A stretch of DNA of 64,000 bases from JAFGXW01 sp964634385 (GTDB lineage: Bacteria > Bacillota_I > Bacilli_A > Izemoplasmatales > Izemoplasmataceae). Both the position numbers and the translations under genes were made by a program. The notes under the pieces are model-generated. The model was not told the DNA's origin. It did not search any database and saw only the letters and a list, made by a program, of their open reading frames with translations. The stretch is taken from the NCBI GenBank assembly GCA_964634385.1, contig CAZWIZ010000002.1:89783-153782 (forward strand), given 5' to 3'. How positions within the stretch are numbered: the stretch's first letter is position 1; every line of letters begins with the position of its first letter. Positions 34,765-43,020 of this stretch are shown here, piece by piece.

Positions 34765-36431
34765 TCTGATTCCTCCACTCTTATCCACATATACTCATTA
34801 GGCAACAATAATATACTCTTAGAAACTCTCTGATGATTTAAAAGATTTATTCCTACATACGGAACTGTGACGGTTACTTTTTTATTCGAAACATTAACTA
34901 AAACCAAAATAAAAGTATCCTTATCTGTTTGTTTTCTAATAATACTAAATACTTTTCGATGATAAAAAACAACTTTTTGTTTGCTTAAAGGTGAAAACTC
35001 AGAGTTATTTTTTCTAATTTCTAAAAGTTTAAGATACTCCTTTAACACTTTAGACCTTAAAGTATTCTCGTTTGATAATTGTTTATCTAGCTCATTGTAG
35101 TCTAATTTTTCGCGATTAATCCGGCGATTTATTCCTGATTTTTCTACCCCTAAAATATCATTTCGAGACCCTAGTAAACTATGAATATAAATTCCTGGAA
35201 TTCCTTTTAAGGAAAGCAAAATGATTTGTGAAGCCATAAATTTATTAACTTTTTGATCTATCGTCATTGTTTTATGACATAAAGCATCTAGATAGTTAAT
35301 ATTCAATTCATAAGGGCTAACTGATCCATCTGAGTTAGTTTTATATCCTATTTTTCCTTCATTTTTTAATGTTGTGTTAGCCATTAATTGAATTTCTTCC
35401 TGGTTTAAAATTCCTTCAACGGGTCGCAAACCAATTCCATCATGAGAAGCTAAAAAATTAAAATATGTTGTTTCATTAGTAAGTATTGTATTATTTAATG
35501 AATCAACCCAATTTAATAATTTTGTAGTATCTTCTTTTAAAAATGTAAACAAGGTTAATGGAGGAAGAGGAAATTGATAAACAAGGTGAGCCTCATCATT
35601 GCCATTTCCAAAATAAGCAATATTTTCCTGATGGGGTACGTTTGTTTCAGTTAATAAAAAAGTGTTTAATTGGCACATTTCAAAAACTTTCCTAATTAGT
35701 TTTATTATAAGGTGAGTTTCTTTTAAATGAATACAACTTGTTCCCTGTTCTTTCCACAAAAATGCAATTGCATCTAATCTAATGTATTTAGCTCCTCTTT
35801 TCGAGTATTGTAAAAGAACTTCTAAAACTTTTAATAAAACTTTCTTGTTTTTATAATTCAAATCTAATTGATCTTTAGAAAAAGTAGCCCACAAATACTT
35901 AGTTGCCCCTTTAACATCGTACTGATAATAAAGCGGAAGTTCTCTTGGCCTAACAACTTGAGAATAATCGACTAAGGGATTACATTCAATAAAAAAGTTA
36001 TCATACTCCTTTACACCTTTTTGGTATGCTAAAAACCAATCACTTTTTTGTGATATATGGTTAATTACAGCATCAAACATTAAGCTGTATTTTTTCGCTA
36101 AATTGTCTATATCAGCCCATTCTCCCAAAGTTTGATTAATTTTTAAATAATTAATGACACTAAACCCATCATCTGAAGAAAATGGGTAAAATGGTAAAAG
36201 ATGAACTGTTTTAATTGTCTTATTAATATATTTATTTAAAAATTTGGATAAAGTTTTTAATGGTAAATTATTTTCTTCATAAATCGAGTCTCCATATACA
36301 ATTAAAATGCTATCTTTTTCACTAAAAGCAGTTTTTTTATTATCCATATGATATCTTTTTACTAAATTTAAAATATCGTTACTTAATGAATCTATATTGT
36401 CATTGTAAATTTCCTTTAATAAATCTTTCAT
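34761..36431 (-). CDS. GH13_18 phosphorylase, glucosylglycerate-phosphorylase-like
   Basis: Reversible phosphorolysis of an alpha-glucoside; the closest recognised group is the YcjM-type glucosylglycerate phosphorylase, giving glucose-1-phosphate and glycerate. 556 aa. LPFYPFSSDDGFSVINY near residue 78, nucleophile Asp in IRLDAIAFLWKE, acid/base Glu in LLTETNVPHQENIAYFGNG, transition-state Asp in ASHDGIGLRPVEG. Sucrose phosphorylase is the main alternative in the same subfamily; the SSDDGFSV and HDGIGLRP forms and the adjacent glycerate kinase favour glucosylglycerate. No signal peptide. Confidence 0.82.
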   Translation of the reverse strand: MKDLLKEIYNDNIDSLSNDILNLVKRYHMDNKKTAFSEKDSILIVYGDSIYEENNLPLKTLSKFLNKYINKTIKTVHLLPFYPFSSDDGFSVINYLKINQTLGEWADIDNLAKKYSLMFDAVINHISQKSDWFLAYQKGVKEYDNFFIECNPLVDYSQVVRPRELPLYYQYDVKGATKYLWATFSKDQLDLNYKNKKVLLKVLEVLLQYSKRGAKYIRLDAIAFLWKEQGTSCIHLKETHLIIKLIRKVFEMCQLNTFLLTETNVPHQENIAYFGNGNDEAHLVYQFPLPPLTLFTFLKEDTTKLLNWVDSLNNTILTNETTYFNFLASHDGIGLRPVEGILNQEEIQLMANTTLKNEGKIGYKTNSDGSVSPYELNINYLDALCHKTMTIDQKVNKFMASQIILLSLKGIPGIYIHSLLGSRNDILGVEKSGINRRINREKLDYNELDKQLSNENTLRSKVLKEYLKLLEIRKNNSEFSPLSKQKVVFYHRKVFSIIRKQTDKDTFILVLVNVSNKKVTVTVPYVGINLLNHQRVSKSILLLPNEYMWIRVEESE

Positions 36432-36596
36432 TTTTTACACCTCAACGTCTTGACCAAAGTTTCAAAATAGATTATTTTATTTATTTCTAACTATAGTATA
36501 GCAAAGTTAATAATAATTTAATATATTATCAAAACCAAATTTATTAAATTATTAGACAGTTTTTTTATACTTCTGAATACAATCATTTATTATTCT

Positions 36597-36624
36597 TTTA
36601 AAAAAGACAAACCGAAGTTTGTCT
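36597..36624 (-). terminator. Terminator of the UgpC/MsmX-type ATPase gene
   Basis: AGACAAAC (36605-36612) pairs with GTTTGTCT (36617-36624), loop CGAA; T-run follows on the minus strand. It overlaps the end of the gene. Confidence 0.88.
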
Positions 36625-37726
36625 ATTTAAGTTTAAATCTTAATTCTGTTTCTGGATCAAAGAAATGAATTTTATTCATATCAAACGCTAATTCAATATC
36701 ATCACCAATATGAATATCATCACGAGCATTAACTTTTGCAATTAAGATACTATCACCAAGTTTTGTATGAATATAAGTTTCCGCACCAAGTAATTCAGAA
36801 ACATCTACTTCAAAATTAACTAATGCATTTTTATGAATGCCTTTCATTCTCTTATCATCATAAATATCTTCAGGTCTTATTCCTAAAACTATTTCTTTTG
36901 AAAGAGCTTTATTAGCTTTAAGAATTGCTAATTTGTTTTCGGGAATAAAAACATTGATTCCTTCTCCAACAAAATGATCTTCAACGATTTTACCACTAAT
37001 AAAATTCATTGGTGGTGTTCCAATAAATCCACCGACAAATAAATTATCTGGATTATCATAAATTTCTTTAGGAGAACCAACTTGTTGAATACGTCCATCT
37101 TTCATAACAACGATTCTTGTAGCCATTGTCATTGCTTCAATTTGATCATGAGTAACATAAATAGTTGTAGTCCCAATTCTTTCATGAAGTTTAATAATTT
37201 CTGCACGCATTTGTACACGTAATTTTGCATCTAAATTTGATAAAGGTTCATCCATTAAAAATACTTTTGCATCACGAACAATAGCACGTCCTAAAGCAAC
37301 ACGTTGTCTTTGTCCACCTGATAAAGCTTTTGGTTTACGATCTAAATAAGGAACTAATCCTAAAATCTCAGCTGATTTTTGAACTCTTTTTTGAATTTCG
37401 TCTTTTGGTAATTTTCTTAATTTAAGTCCAAAAGCCATATTATCGTATACTGTCATGTGTGGATAAAGTGCGTATGATTGGAATACCATTGCGATGTTTC
37501 TATCTTTCGGAGCAACATCATTTACTAAAATATCATCAATATATAATTCACCTTGAGTAATTTCTTCAAGTCCAGCAATCATTCTTAAGGTAGTAGATTT
37601 TCCACAACCTGATGGTCCTACAAAAACGATAAATTCTTTATCTTTAACTTTTAATGTGAAATCAAATACTGCTTGAACTCCGTTATCATAAACTTTATTA
37701 AGTTCTTTAAATTCTAATGTAGCCAT
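36623..37726 (-). CDS. ABC transporter ATPase, multi-sugar MsmX/UgpC type
   Basis: 367 aa. Walker A GPSGCGKST, signature LSGGQRQRVALGRAI, Walker B VFLMDEPLSNLD, THDQIEAMTMATRI, and C-terminal TOBE domain. Family members such as MsmX energise several carbohydrate importers. It has its own terminator and no permease beside it, so it could serve multiple importers or replace the ATPase at 28759. Preceded by the palindrome at 37788-37802. Confidence 0.92.
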   Translation of the reverse strand: MATLEFKELNKVYDNGVQAVFDFTLKVKDKEFIVFVGPSGCGKSTTLRMIAGLEEITQGELYIDDILVNDVAPKDRNIAMVFQSYALYPHMTVYDNMAFGLKLRKLPKDEIQKRVQKSAEILGLVPYLDRKPKALSGGQRQRVALGRAIVRDAKVFLMDEPLSNLDAKLRVQMRAEIIKLHERIGTTTIYVTHDQIEAMTMATRIVVMKDGRIQQVGSPKEIYDNPDNLFVGGFIGTPPMNFISGKIVEDHFVGEGINVFIPENKLAILKANKALSKEIVLGIRPEDIYDDKRMKGIHKNALVNFEVDVSELLGAETYIHTKLGDSILIAKVNARDDIHIGDDIELAFDMNKIHFFDPETELRFKLK

Positions 37727-37787
37727 TACTTCATCTCCTTATAATTTTCACTAATTAAATTATACTAAAAACAACGATATTTTTATA

Positions 37788-37802
37788 TGTGCAAACTGCA
37801 CA
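37788..37802. promoter_or_regulatory. Palindrome TGTGCA-AAC-TGCACA upstream of the ATPase gene
   Basis: Perfect 6+6 bp inverted repeat, 62 nt before the ATPase start and just after the short PucR-type regulator gene. The TGCACAAAA segment is shared with the palindrome before glycerate kinase (24665-24680). Proposed site for the PucR/CdaR-type regulators; inferred. Confidence 0.4.
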
Positions 37803-37812
37803 AAATCATTGT

Positions 37813-38379
37813 TTAAAATTTATATAATAAATAAATAGCGTTAGCTCCTTTAAAAGTTCTAACATTTACTTGTGTTAATTCGATAAAACTATCAATTCTA
37901 TAATTTAAAGTATTCCGATGCATATACAATTTTTTTGATGTTGAACTTGAATTCATATTGTTTTTGATAAACTCTAATGTAGTGTGCAATACTTCATTTT
38001 TAACATTATCAGTAATATATTTTTTAATTTTCTTCTTTAATTGTTCTTTATTTTTAACAACTGCATAAGTAATAATATCTTCAAAGTAATAAACTCCACT
38101 TTTTAATTCTTTTATAAAAGAGGTAATATCATCATTTAAAACAAAATTTTCTTCTAAATATGGTTCAATAATCATTACAATATTTTGATTTGAATCTTGA
38201 ATAATAAGGTCACGAAACAATTCTAAATCGATAGGTTCTTCATTATAATAATCTGTGTCAATAACTCTTAAAACATTATCTTCTAATTTTTCTACATTAA
38301 AAGCAGACCCGAGCATTGTAAATAGATTAATTATCTCTTTGTTTAAAGATTGTTGATAAATATGTATTATTCTTTTCAT
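37813..38379 (-). CDS. Short PucR/CdaR-type helix-turn-helix regulator
   Basis: About 188 aa, a shortened relative of CdaR/PucR proteins. The C-terminus carries the PucR-type DNA-binding module (KKLYMHRNTLNYRIDSFIELTQVNVRTFKGANAIYLLY); the N-terminal part has no recognisable ligand domain. The ATG at 38379 follows AGGTGAG. Directly upstream of the ATPase gene, which it may regulate together with the full-length CdaR-type protein at 24719. Confidence 0.78.
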   Translation of the reverse strand: MKRIIHIYQQSLNKEIINLFTMLGSAFNVEKLEDNVLRVIDTDYYNEEPIDLELFRDLIIQDSNQNIVMIIEPYLEENFVLNDDITSFIKELKSGVYYFEDIITYAVVKNKEQLKKKIKKYITDNVKNEVLHTTLEFIKNNMNSSSTSKKLYMHRNTLNYRIDSFIELTQVNVRTFKGANAIYLLYKF

Positions 38380-38463
38380 AAATCTCACCTAATAATTATT
38401 ATAACATGTAAAATATAGTAATGCATAACAATTTATCATATAAAAAGATTGTTTTCAAATTAT

Positions 38464-38604
38464 CTATTTCAATGCTTTTTTAGGCATTCTATCACCATTG
38501 AATAATCCCCAATTAATTTCTGGTTCATCTGGATGGCCTCCACCTTTCCAAGGTTCATCAAATGCTTCAAACAAAAAAACAAGAGTATTTGTTTTTTTAT
38601 CCAT
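38464..38604 (-). pseudogene. C-terminal relic of a GH17-type glycoside hydrolase (46 codons)
   Basis: A short open frame starting MDKKTNTLVFLFEAFDEPWK and continuing GGGHPDEPEINWGLFNGDRM-PKKALK. The EAFDEPWK...WGLF..DR.PK pattern is the conserved C-terminal end of GH17 (beta-1,3-glucanase/transglycosylase) catalytic domains. The rest of the domain, including the catalytic Glu residues, is absent upstream. An ATG with AGGGGAA before it makes expression conceivable, but a truncated gene remnant is the simpler reading. Confidence 0.65.
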
Positions 38605-38700
38605 TATAATTCCCCTAAACATTAACATTACTTTATTACAAGTATTTTAAGATACTTAAAAAGACAGTCAACGAAATAGTTTTAGTTTCTTTGTAATTTA

Positions 38701-38729
38701 AAACCCACTAATATTTCCAAAGTGGGTTT
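38701..38729 (-). terminator. Transketolase terminator
   Basis: AAACCCACT (38701-38709) pairs with AGTGGGTTT (38721-38729), about 10 nt after the stop on the minus strand. Confidence 0.85.
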
Positions 38730-38738
38730 TATTGTATT

Positions 38739-40685
38739 TTATTGTATTTTTTTATATACTTCTTTTATGTTTTCTTTTGTGAACCCAAAATATTTAATAA
38801 CTTCAGTACCTGGAGCACTCATTCCAAAACGATCAATTCCAAAAACATTATTAGCATAACGATACCATAAATCCGGACTACCCATTTCAATAGCCAATCG
38901 TTTAGTAATTGATGACGGTAGAATTTCTTCTTGATATTCATTCGATGTATGTTTGAAAATATCCATTGAAGGCATTGAAACAACTCTCACATTAATTCCT
39001 TCTTCAGCAAGTAAATCTTGTGTATCTAAAGCTAACCCTACTTCACTACCTGCCGCAATTATAATTCCTTCAAAGTTTTCTTTGTCGCGAATTATATAAG
39101 CACCTTTTTTAAAGTCCTCATAATTTGTTTCAACCTTAACTTCTAAGTTTTGTCTTGATAATACAATAACAGACGGTGTCTTTTTAGATTCTAAAGCTAA
39201 TCTAAAACTAAAAGCTGTTTCGTTTGCGTCACAAGGTCTTAAAACATTAACATTAGGTGTTGTTCTAAACATTGATAATTGTTCAATTGGTTCATGTGTT
39301 GGTCCATCTTCTCCAACAGCTACGGAATCATGAGTAAAAATATAAATAGATGGAATATTCATAATAGCTGCCATTCTAACCGCAGGTTTCATATAATCTG
39401 AAAAGACAAAGAACCCTCCACTAAAACCTCTTAAATGGTGTAAAGTAAGACCATTAACTATCGCAGCCATCGCATGTTCTCTAACTCCAAAACTAATATT
39501 TCTTCCTTGTGGATTTTCATTAGAAAAATTACCATTTATTCCTTTTGCTTTTGTTGATTTAGTTAAGTCTGCACTACCACCTATTAATTCAATTAAATTT
39601 TCAGATAAAATAGTTAAGATTTTTCCACCACTTACTCGTGTTGCTTCATTTATCCCTATTTCAACTTTTTTCAATACTTCTTCAAAATCCATTTCTAGTT
39701 TTTCATTAATAATATTTTCTAGTTTTTTAGCTAAATCAGGATATTTTATTTGATATTCATCAAATAAATCTTCCCAATTATTTAATGCTTCTTCTCCTCT
39801 TAAAACAGTATTTTTAAAGAAATCTTGGTATACTTCTTCCGGAGCAAAAAACTCTGGATAATTATAATCTAATTTCTTTCTCATTCGATCTGTTTCTTCT
39901 TTTCCCATTGGTGAACCATGAGTTGCTGATTTCCCTGCTAATGAACTTCCATATCCAATAATTGATTTTACTTCAATAATTGAAGGTTTATTTGTTAATT
40001 TTGCTTTACCAATTGCTTTATTTAACTCTTCTAAATTATTTGCATCTTCAACTCTTGAATAATCCCAATTCATTGCTTCATATTTCATTTTAGTGTTTTC
40101 TGTATTAGCCATAGCAAGTGGTCCATCTAACTGAATATCATTTGAATCATATAAAACAATTAATTTTTCAAGTCCTAAGTTACCAGCTAAACTGATTGCT
40201 TCTTGTGTTACTCCTTCTTGTAAATCTCCATCTCCACAAATAACATATGTATAATGATCAATCATTTTATAGTTTTCTTTATTAAATGTTTTAGATAAAT
40301 ATTTTTCAGCAATTGCCATTCCTGCCGCCATAGCAATTCCTTGTCCTAATGGTCCACTTGTTGTATCGATACCATCAGTATGTAAATATTCAGGATGTCC
40401 TGGTGTTTTAGAATTTAATTGTCTAAAGTTCTTTAAATCATCCATTGAAACATTAAAACCTGATAAATGTAAAATAGGATACAACATTCCAGTTGCATGA
40501 CCAGCTGCTAAAACAAAACGATCTCTATTAAACCATAATGGTTTATTTGGTGTTACTCTCATATGTTTAGTATATAGTGAATAAATAACTGGTGCAGCAC
40601 CTAATACTATTCCTGGATGTCCACTATTTGCTTTATTAATTGCATCCATTCCTAAAAAACGAATTGCGTTTATTGATTTTTTCAT
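38739..40685 (-). CDS. tkt: Transketolase
   Basis: TPP enzyme of the non-oxidative pentose phosphate pathway, 648 aa, full length. SGHPGIVLGAAPVIYSLY near the N-terminus, TPP/Mg motif CGDGDLQEGVTQEA (~152-165), FDSNDIQLDG-like substrate region (YDSNDIQLDGPLA), and the pyrimidine-binding domain with REHAMAAIVNG. The C-terminal domain is intact. Single gene with its own terminator; no other pentose phosphate genes nearby. Confidence 0.97.
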   Translation of the reverse strand: MKKSINAIRFLGMDAINKANSGHPGIVLGAAPVIYSLYTKHMRVTPNKPLWFNRDRFVLAAGHATGMLYPILHLSGFNVSMDDLKNFRQLNSKTPGHPEYLHTDGIDTTSGPLGQGIAMAAGMAIAEKYLSKTFNKENYKMIDHYTYVICGDGDLQEGVTQEAISLAGNLGLEKLIVLYDSNDIQLDGPLAMANTENTKMKYEAMNWDYSRVEDANNLEELNKAIGKAKLTNKPSIIEVKSIIGYGSSLAGKSATHGSPMGKEETDRMRKKLDYNYPEFFAPEEVYQDFFKNTVLRGEEALNNWEDLFDEYQIKYPDLAKKLENIINEKLEMDFEEVLKKVEIGINEATRVSGGKILTILSENLIELIGGSADLTKSTKAKGINGNFSNENPQGRNISFGVREHAMAAIVNGLTLHHLRGFSGGFFVFSDYMKPAVRMAAIMNIPSIYIFTHDSVAVGEDGPTHEPIEQLSMFRTTPNVNVLRPCDANETAFSFRLALESKKTPSVIVLSRQNLEVKVETNYEDFKKGAYIIRDKENFEGIIIAAGSEVGLALDTQDLLAEEGINVRVVSMPSMDIFKHTSNEYQEEILPSSITKRLAIEMGSPDLWYRYANNVFGIDRFGMSAPGTEVIKYFGFTKENIKEVYKKIQ

Positions 40686-40902
40686 ACTCTATTCTCCAAT
40701 CTATATTATTAATTAATTTTTATACAATATTTCTTTATTCTTTAATAATTATTATACAACAGACTATTCTTTTTTACTACAATTTAGCCACATAAAATTA
40801 GATAAAGAAAAACAATAAATATTTGTAATGGTTTGTAAAAGCTTAAGCTCATAGTTAAAAACCTAGTAATAATTAGCTGGTTAAGTTATAATTAAATTAG
40901 AT

Positions 40903-41107
40903 TTAGTTGTGAAATAGTTCTCTACTCTCATGCATACTATAAATTATTCGCAGTAATTTATTAGTGCATGTAATTACGGCAGTTTTATAAGCTAGTGGCT
41001 TGTTTTGCTGTCTTTTTCTTTTGCAAAAATCTAGTATTGAACTTGATTTTCTATTTCTAATATTTGATGAGACTACTAAAAATATATTTTTTCTAAATAG
41101 GCAACCA
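40903..41107 (-). pseudogene. C-terminal relic of an IS110-family transposase
   Basis: About 68 codons matching the end of IS110/IS1111 (Transposase_20) proteins: LFRKNIFLVVSSNIRNRKS, ILDFCKRKRQQNKP and AYKTAVITCTNKLLRIIYSM, which follow the family pattern of LRxxLf, Fyxrkr..gKp, and Kvalvac..KLLriiyaM. The catalytic DEDD domain and the first part of Transposase_20 are missing, and the frame runs into the sufB terminator. A dead fragment of a mobile element between tkt and sufB. Confidence 0.75.
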
Positions 41108-41111
41108 AAAT

Positions 41112-41142
41112 AAAAAGAAATTTTCAACGAAAATTTCTTTTT
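41112..41142 (-). terminator. Terminator of the suf operon
   Basis: Perfect 14-bp stem (41112-41125 with 41129-41142), T-rich on the minus side, 15 nt after the sufB stop. Confidence 0.88.
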
Positions 41143-41156
41143 ATTTTATCTTATTT

Positions 41157-42569
41157 CTAACCTATGCTTCCTTCCATTTCTAGCCTAATTAATTGATTCA
41201 ATTCAACAGCATATTCCATTGGAAGTTCTTTCGCAAATGGCTCAATAAAGCCCATTATTATCATTTCTGTAGCTTGTTCTTTTGTTAATCCTCTACTCAT
41301 TAGATAGAATAGTTGTTCTTCATTAACTTTTGATACAGTTGCTTCATGTTGAACTTGAGCAGAGTTATTTTCTACAATATTATATGGCAATGTATCTGAT
41401 GTACTTATGTTATCTAATATGATTGTATCACATTCAACATTACTTTTTGCTCCTATGGCAGATTTATCATGTCTAATCAATCCTCTATAATTAACTTTTC
41501 CACCTCGTGCACTTATTGATTTACTAATAATTTTTGAGGTAGTATTTTTCCCAAGATGAATCATTTTAGCTCCTGTATCTTGATACATTCCTTCTCCCGC
41601 AAAAGCAATTGTAATTGTTGTTCCTTTAGCGCGATCTCCTTTCAAAATACAAGATGGATATTTCATATTAATTTTACTTCCAATATTACCATCAATCCAT
41701 TCCATATGCCCGTCTTCTTCTACTAATGCTCTTTTTGTTACTAAATTAATAATGTTATTAGCCCAATTTTGAACAGTAGAATATCGACAATGGCCACCTT
41801 TTTTTACAAATATTTCAACAATAGCGACATGCAAACTTTCTTTTGTATAAATAGGCGCAGTACAACCTTCAACATAGTTGAGACTAGCTCCTTCATCAAC
41901 AATAATTAAAGTTCTTTCAAACTGACCCATTTGTTCGCTATTTATTCTGAAATATGATTGAAGAGGTTTTTTAATAGTTACTCCTTTGGGAACATAAATA
42001 AATGAACCTCCACTCCATACAGCACTATTTAAAGCAGCATATTTATTATCAGTTGCGGAAACTATTTTAGAAAAATATTCTTTAAAAAGTTCCGGGTATT
42101 TTTTTAAAGCTGTATCGGTATCAGTAAAGATAACACCTAATTCTTCTAGTTCTTGAATTGTTGAATGATAAACTACTTCACTATCAAACTGTGTTGATAC
42201 TCCAGCTAAAAATTTTTGTTCAGCTTCTGGTATACCCAGTTTATCAAATGTATCTTTTATCTCAGTAGGAACATCTTCCCATTTACTTTCTGATTTTTCT
42301 GAAGGTTTAATATAATAAGTTATTTCATCAAATTTAATATTTGATAAATCTGGACCCCAAGTTGGATTAGGAACATTAATAAAACGTTTATAACTGTCAA
42401 CTCTAAAATCGGTCATCCAAGAAGGCTCACCTTTAATTTTTGAAATTTCTCTAACTATATTTTCATTTAATCCTTTACCAGTATCTAAAACACTTTTTAT
42501 ATCTGTTTTAAATCCAAATTTATAATCTCCAATTATGCTTTTTATTTCATTTTTAGTTTGCTCACTCAT
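41157..42569 (-). CDS. sufB: Fe-S cluster assembly scaffold SufB
   Basis: Core subunit of the SufBC2D scaffold on which Fe-S clusters are built. 470 aa, typical. Family signatures: EPSWMTDFRVDSYKRF at the start, WSGGSFIYVPKGV, beta-helix core, and C-terminal VNEEQLFYLMSRGLTKEQATEMIIMGFIEPF. Last gene of sufC-D-S-U-B, the Firmicutes gene order; 7 nt after sufU. Confidence 0.98.
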   Translation of the reverse strand: MSEQTKNEIKSIIGDYKFGFKTDIKSVLDTGKGLNENIVREISKIKGEPSWMTDFRVDSYKRFINVPNPTWGPDLSNIKFDEITYYIKPSEKSESKWEDVPTEIKDTFDKLGIPEAEQKFLAGVSTQFDSEVVYHSTIQELEELGVIFTDTDTALKKYPELFKEYFSKIVSATDNKYAALNSAVWSGGSFIYVPKGVTIKKPLQSYFRINSEQMGQFERTLIIVDEGASLNYVEGCTAPIYTKESLHVAIVEIFVKKGGHCRYSTVQNWANNIINLVTKRALVEEDGHMEWIDGNIGSKINMKYPSCILKGDRAKGTTITIAFAGEGMYQDTGAKMIHLGKNTTSKIISKSISARGGKVNYRGLIRHDKSAIGAKSNVECDTIILDNISTSDTLPYNIVENNSAQVQHEATVSKVNEEQLFYLMSRGLTKEQATEMIIMGFIEPFAKELPMEYAVELNQLIRLEMEGSIG

Positions 42570-42576
42570 AATTGTT

Positions 42577-43008
42577 TCACTCCGTTTCGTCTAATGTCCC
42601 TTCAAAAGCTTTCCAAGCAATAGAAGCACATTTTATTCTTGCAGGAAACTTATTTACTCCTTCGTAAACAATAGCGTCCTCAAGTTCAATAGTTTTATCA
42701 TATTCTTTATTTGTTAACATGTTTAAATAAGTTTCTGTGATGATTCTTGCATCTTTTAATGTTTTACCTATTAATGTTTCACTCATAACAGAAGCACTAC
42801 TACAACAAATACTACATCCTGATCCATCATGTCTGATATCTTTGATAATACCATTTTCAGTTTTTGATTGAACTGTAATATCATCTCCACAAGTTGGGTT
42901 TTTTATATGAATAGTTTTATAAGTCGGATCATTTACTAGTCCCTTATTTCGGGGATTTTTATAGTGATCCATAATTACTTGACGATATAAAACTTCTAAA
43001 TTTCTCAT
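42577..43008 (-). CDS. sufU: SufU sulfur-transfer protein (IscU-like)
   Basis: Zinc-dependent sulfurtransferase that accepts persulfide from SufS. 143 aa. The three Cys and Asp expected for SufU are visible in NPTCGDD, DGSGCSICCSSASV and RIKCASIAW; the ~20-residue insertion that separates SufU from IscU is present. Start overlaps nothing; 12 nt after sufS. Pairs with SufS below. Confidence 0.95.
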   Translation of the reverse strand: MRNLEVLYRQVIMDHYKNPRNKGLVNDPTYKTIHIKNPTCGDDITVQSKTENGIIKDIRHDGSGCSICCSSASVMSETLIGKTLKDARIITETYLNMLTNKEYDKTIELEDAIVYEGVNKFPARIKCASIAWKAFEGTLDETE

Positions 43009-43020
43009 TTAACAATCCTC

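Larger units (their letters stand above)
38380..38738. other. Intergenic stretch before the transketolase end
   Basis: Contains a 46-codon fragment of a glycosidase gene (38464-38604, minus strand) and the transketolase terminator (38701-38729). Otherwise A/T-rich sequence with no gene seen. Confidence 0.6.
40686..41156. other. Gene-poor stretch between transketolase and sufB
   Basis: About 470 bases holding the IS110 transposase relic (40903-41107) and the sufB terminator (41112-41142). No intact gene or element ends (terminal repeats, duplications) could be seen. Confidence 0.6.
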
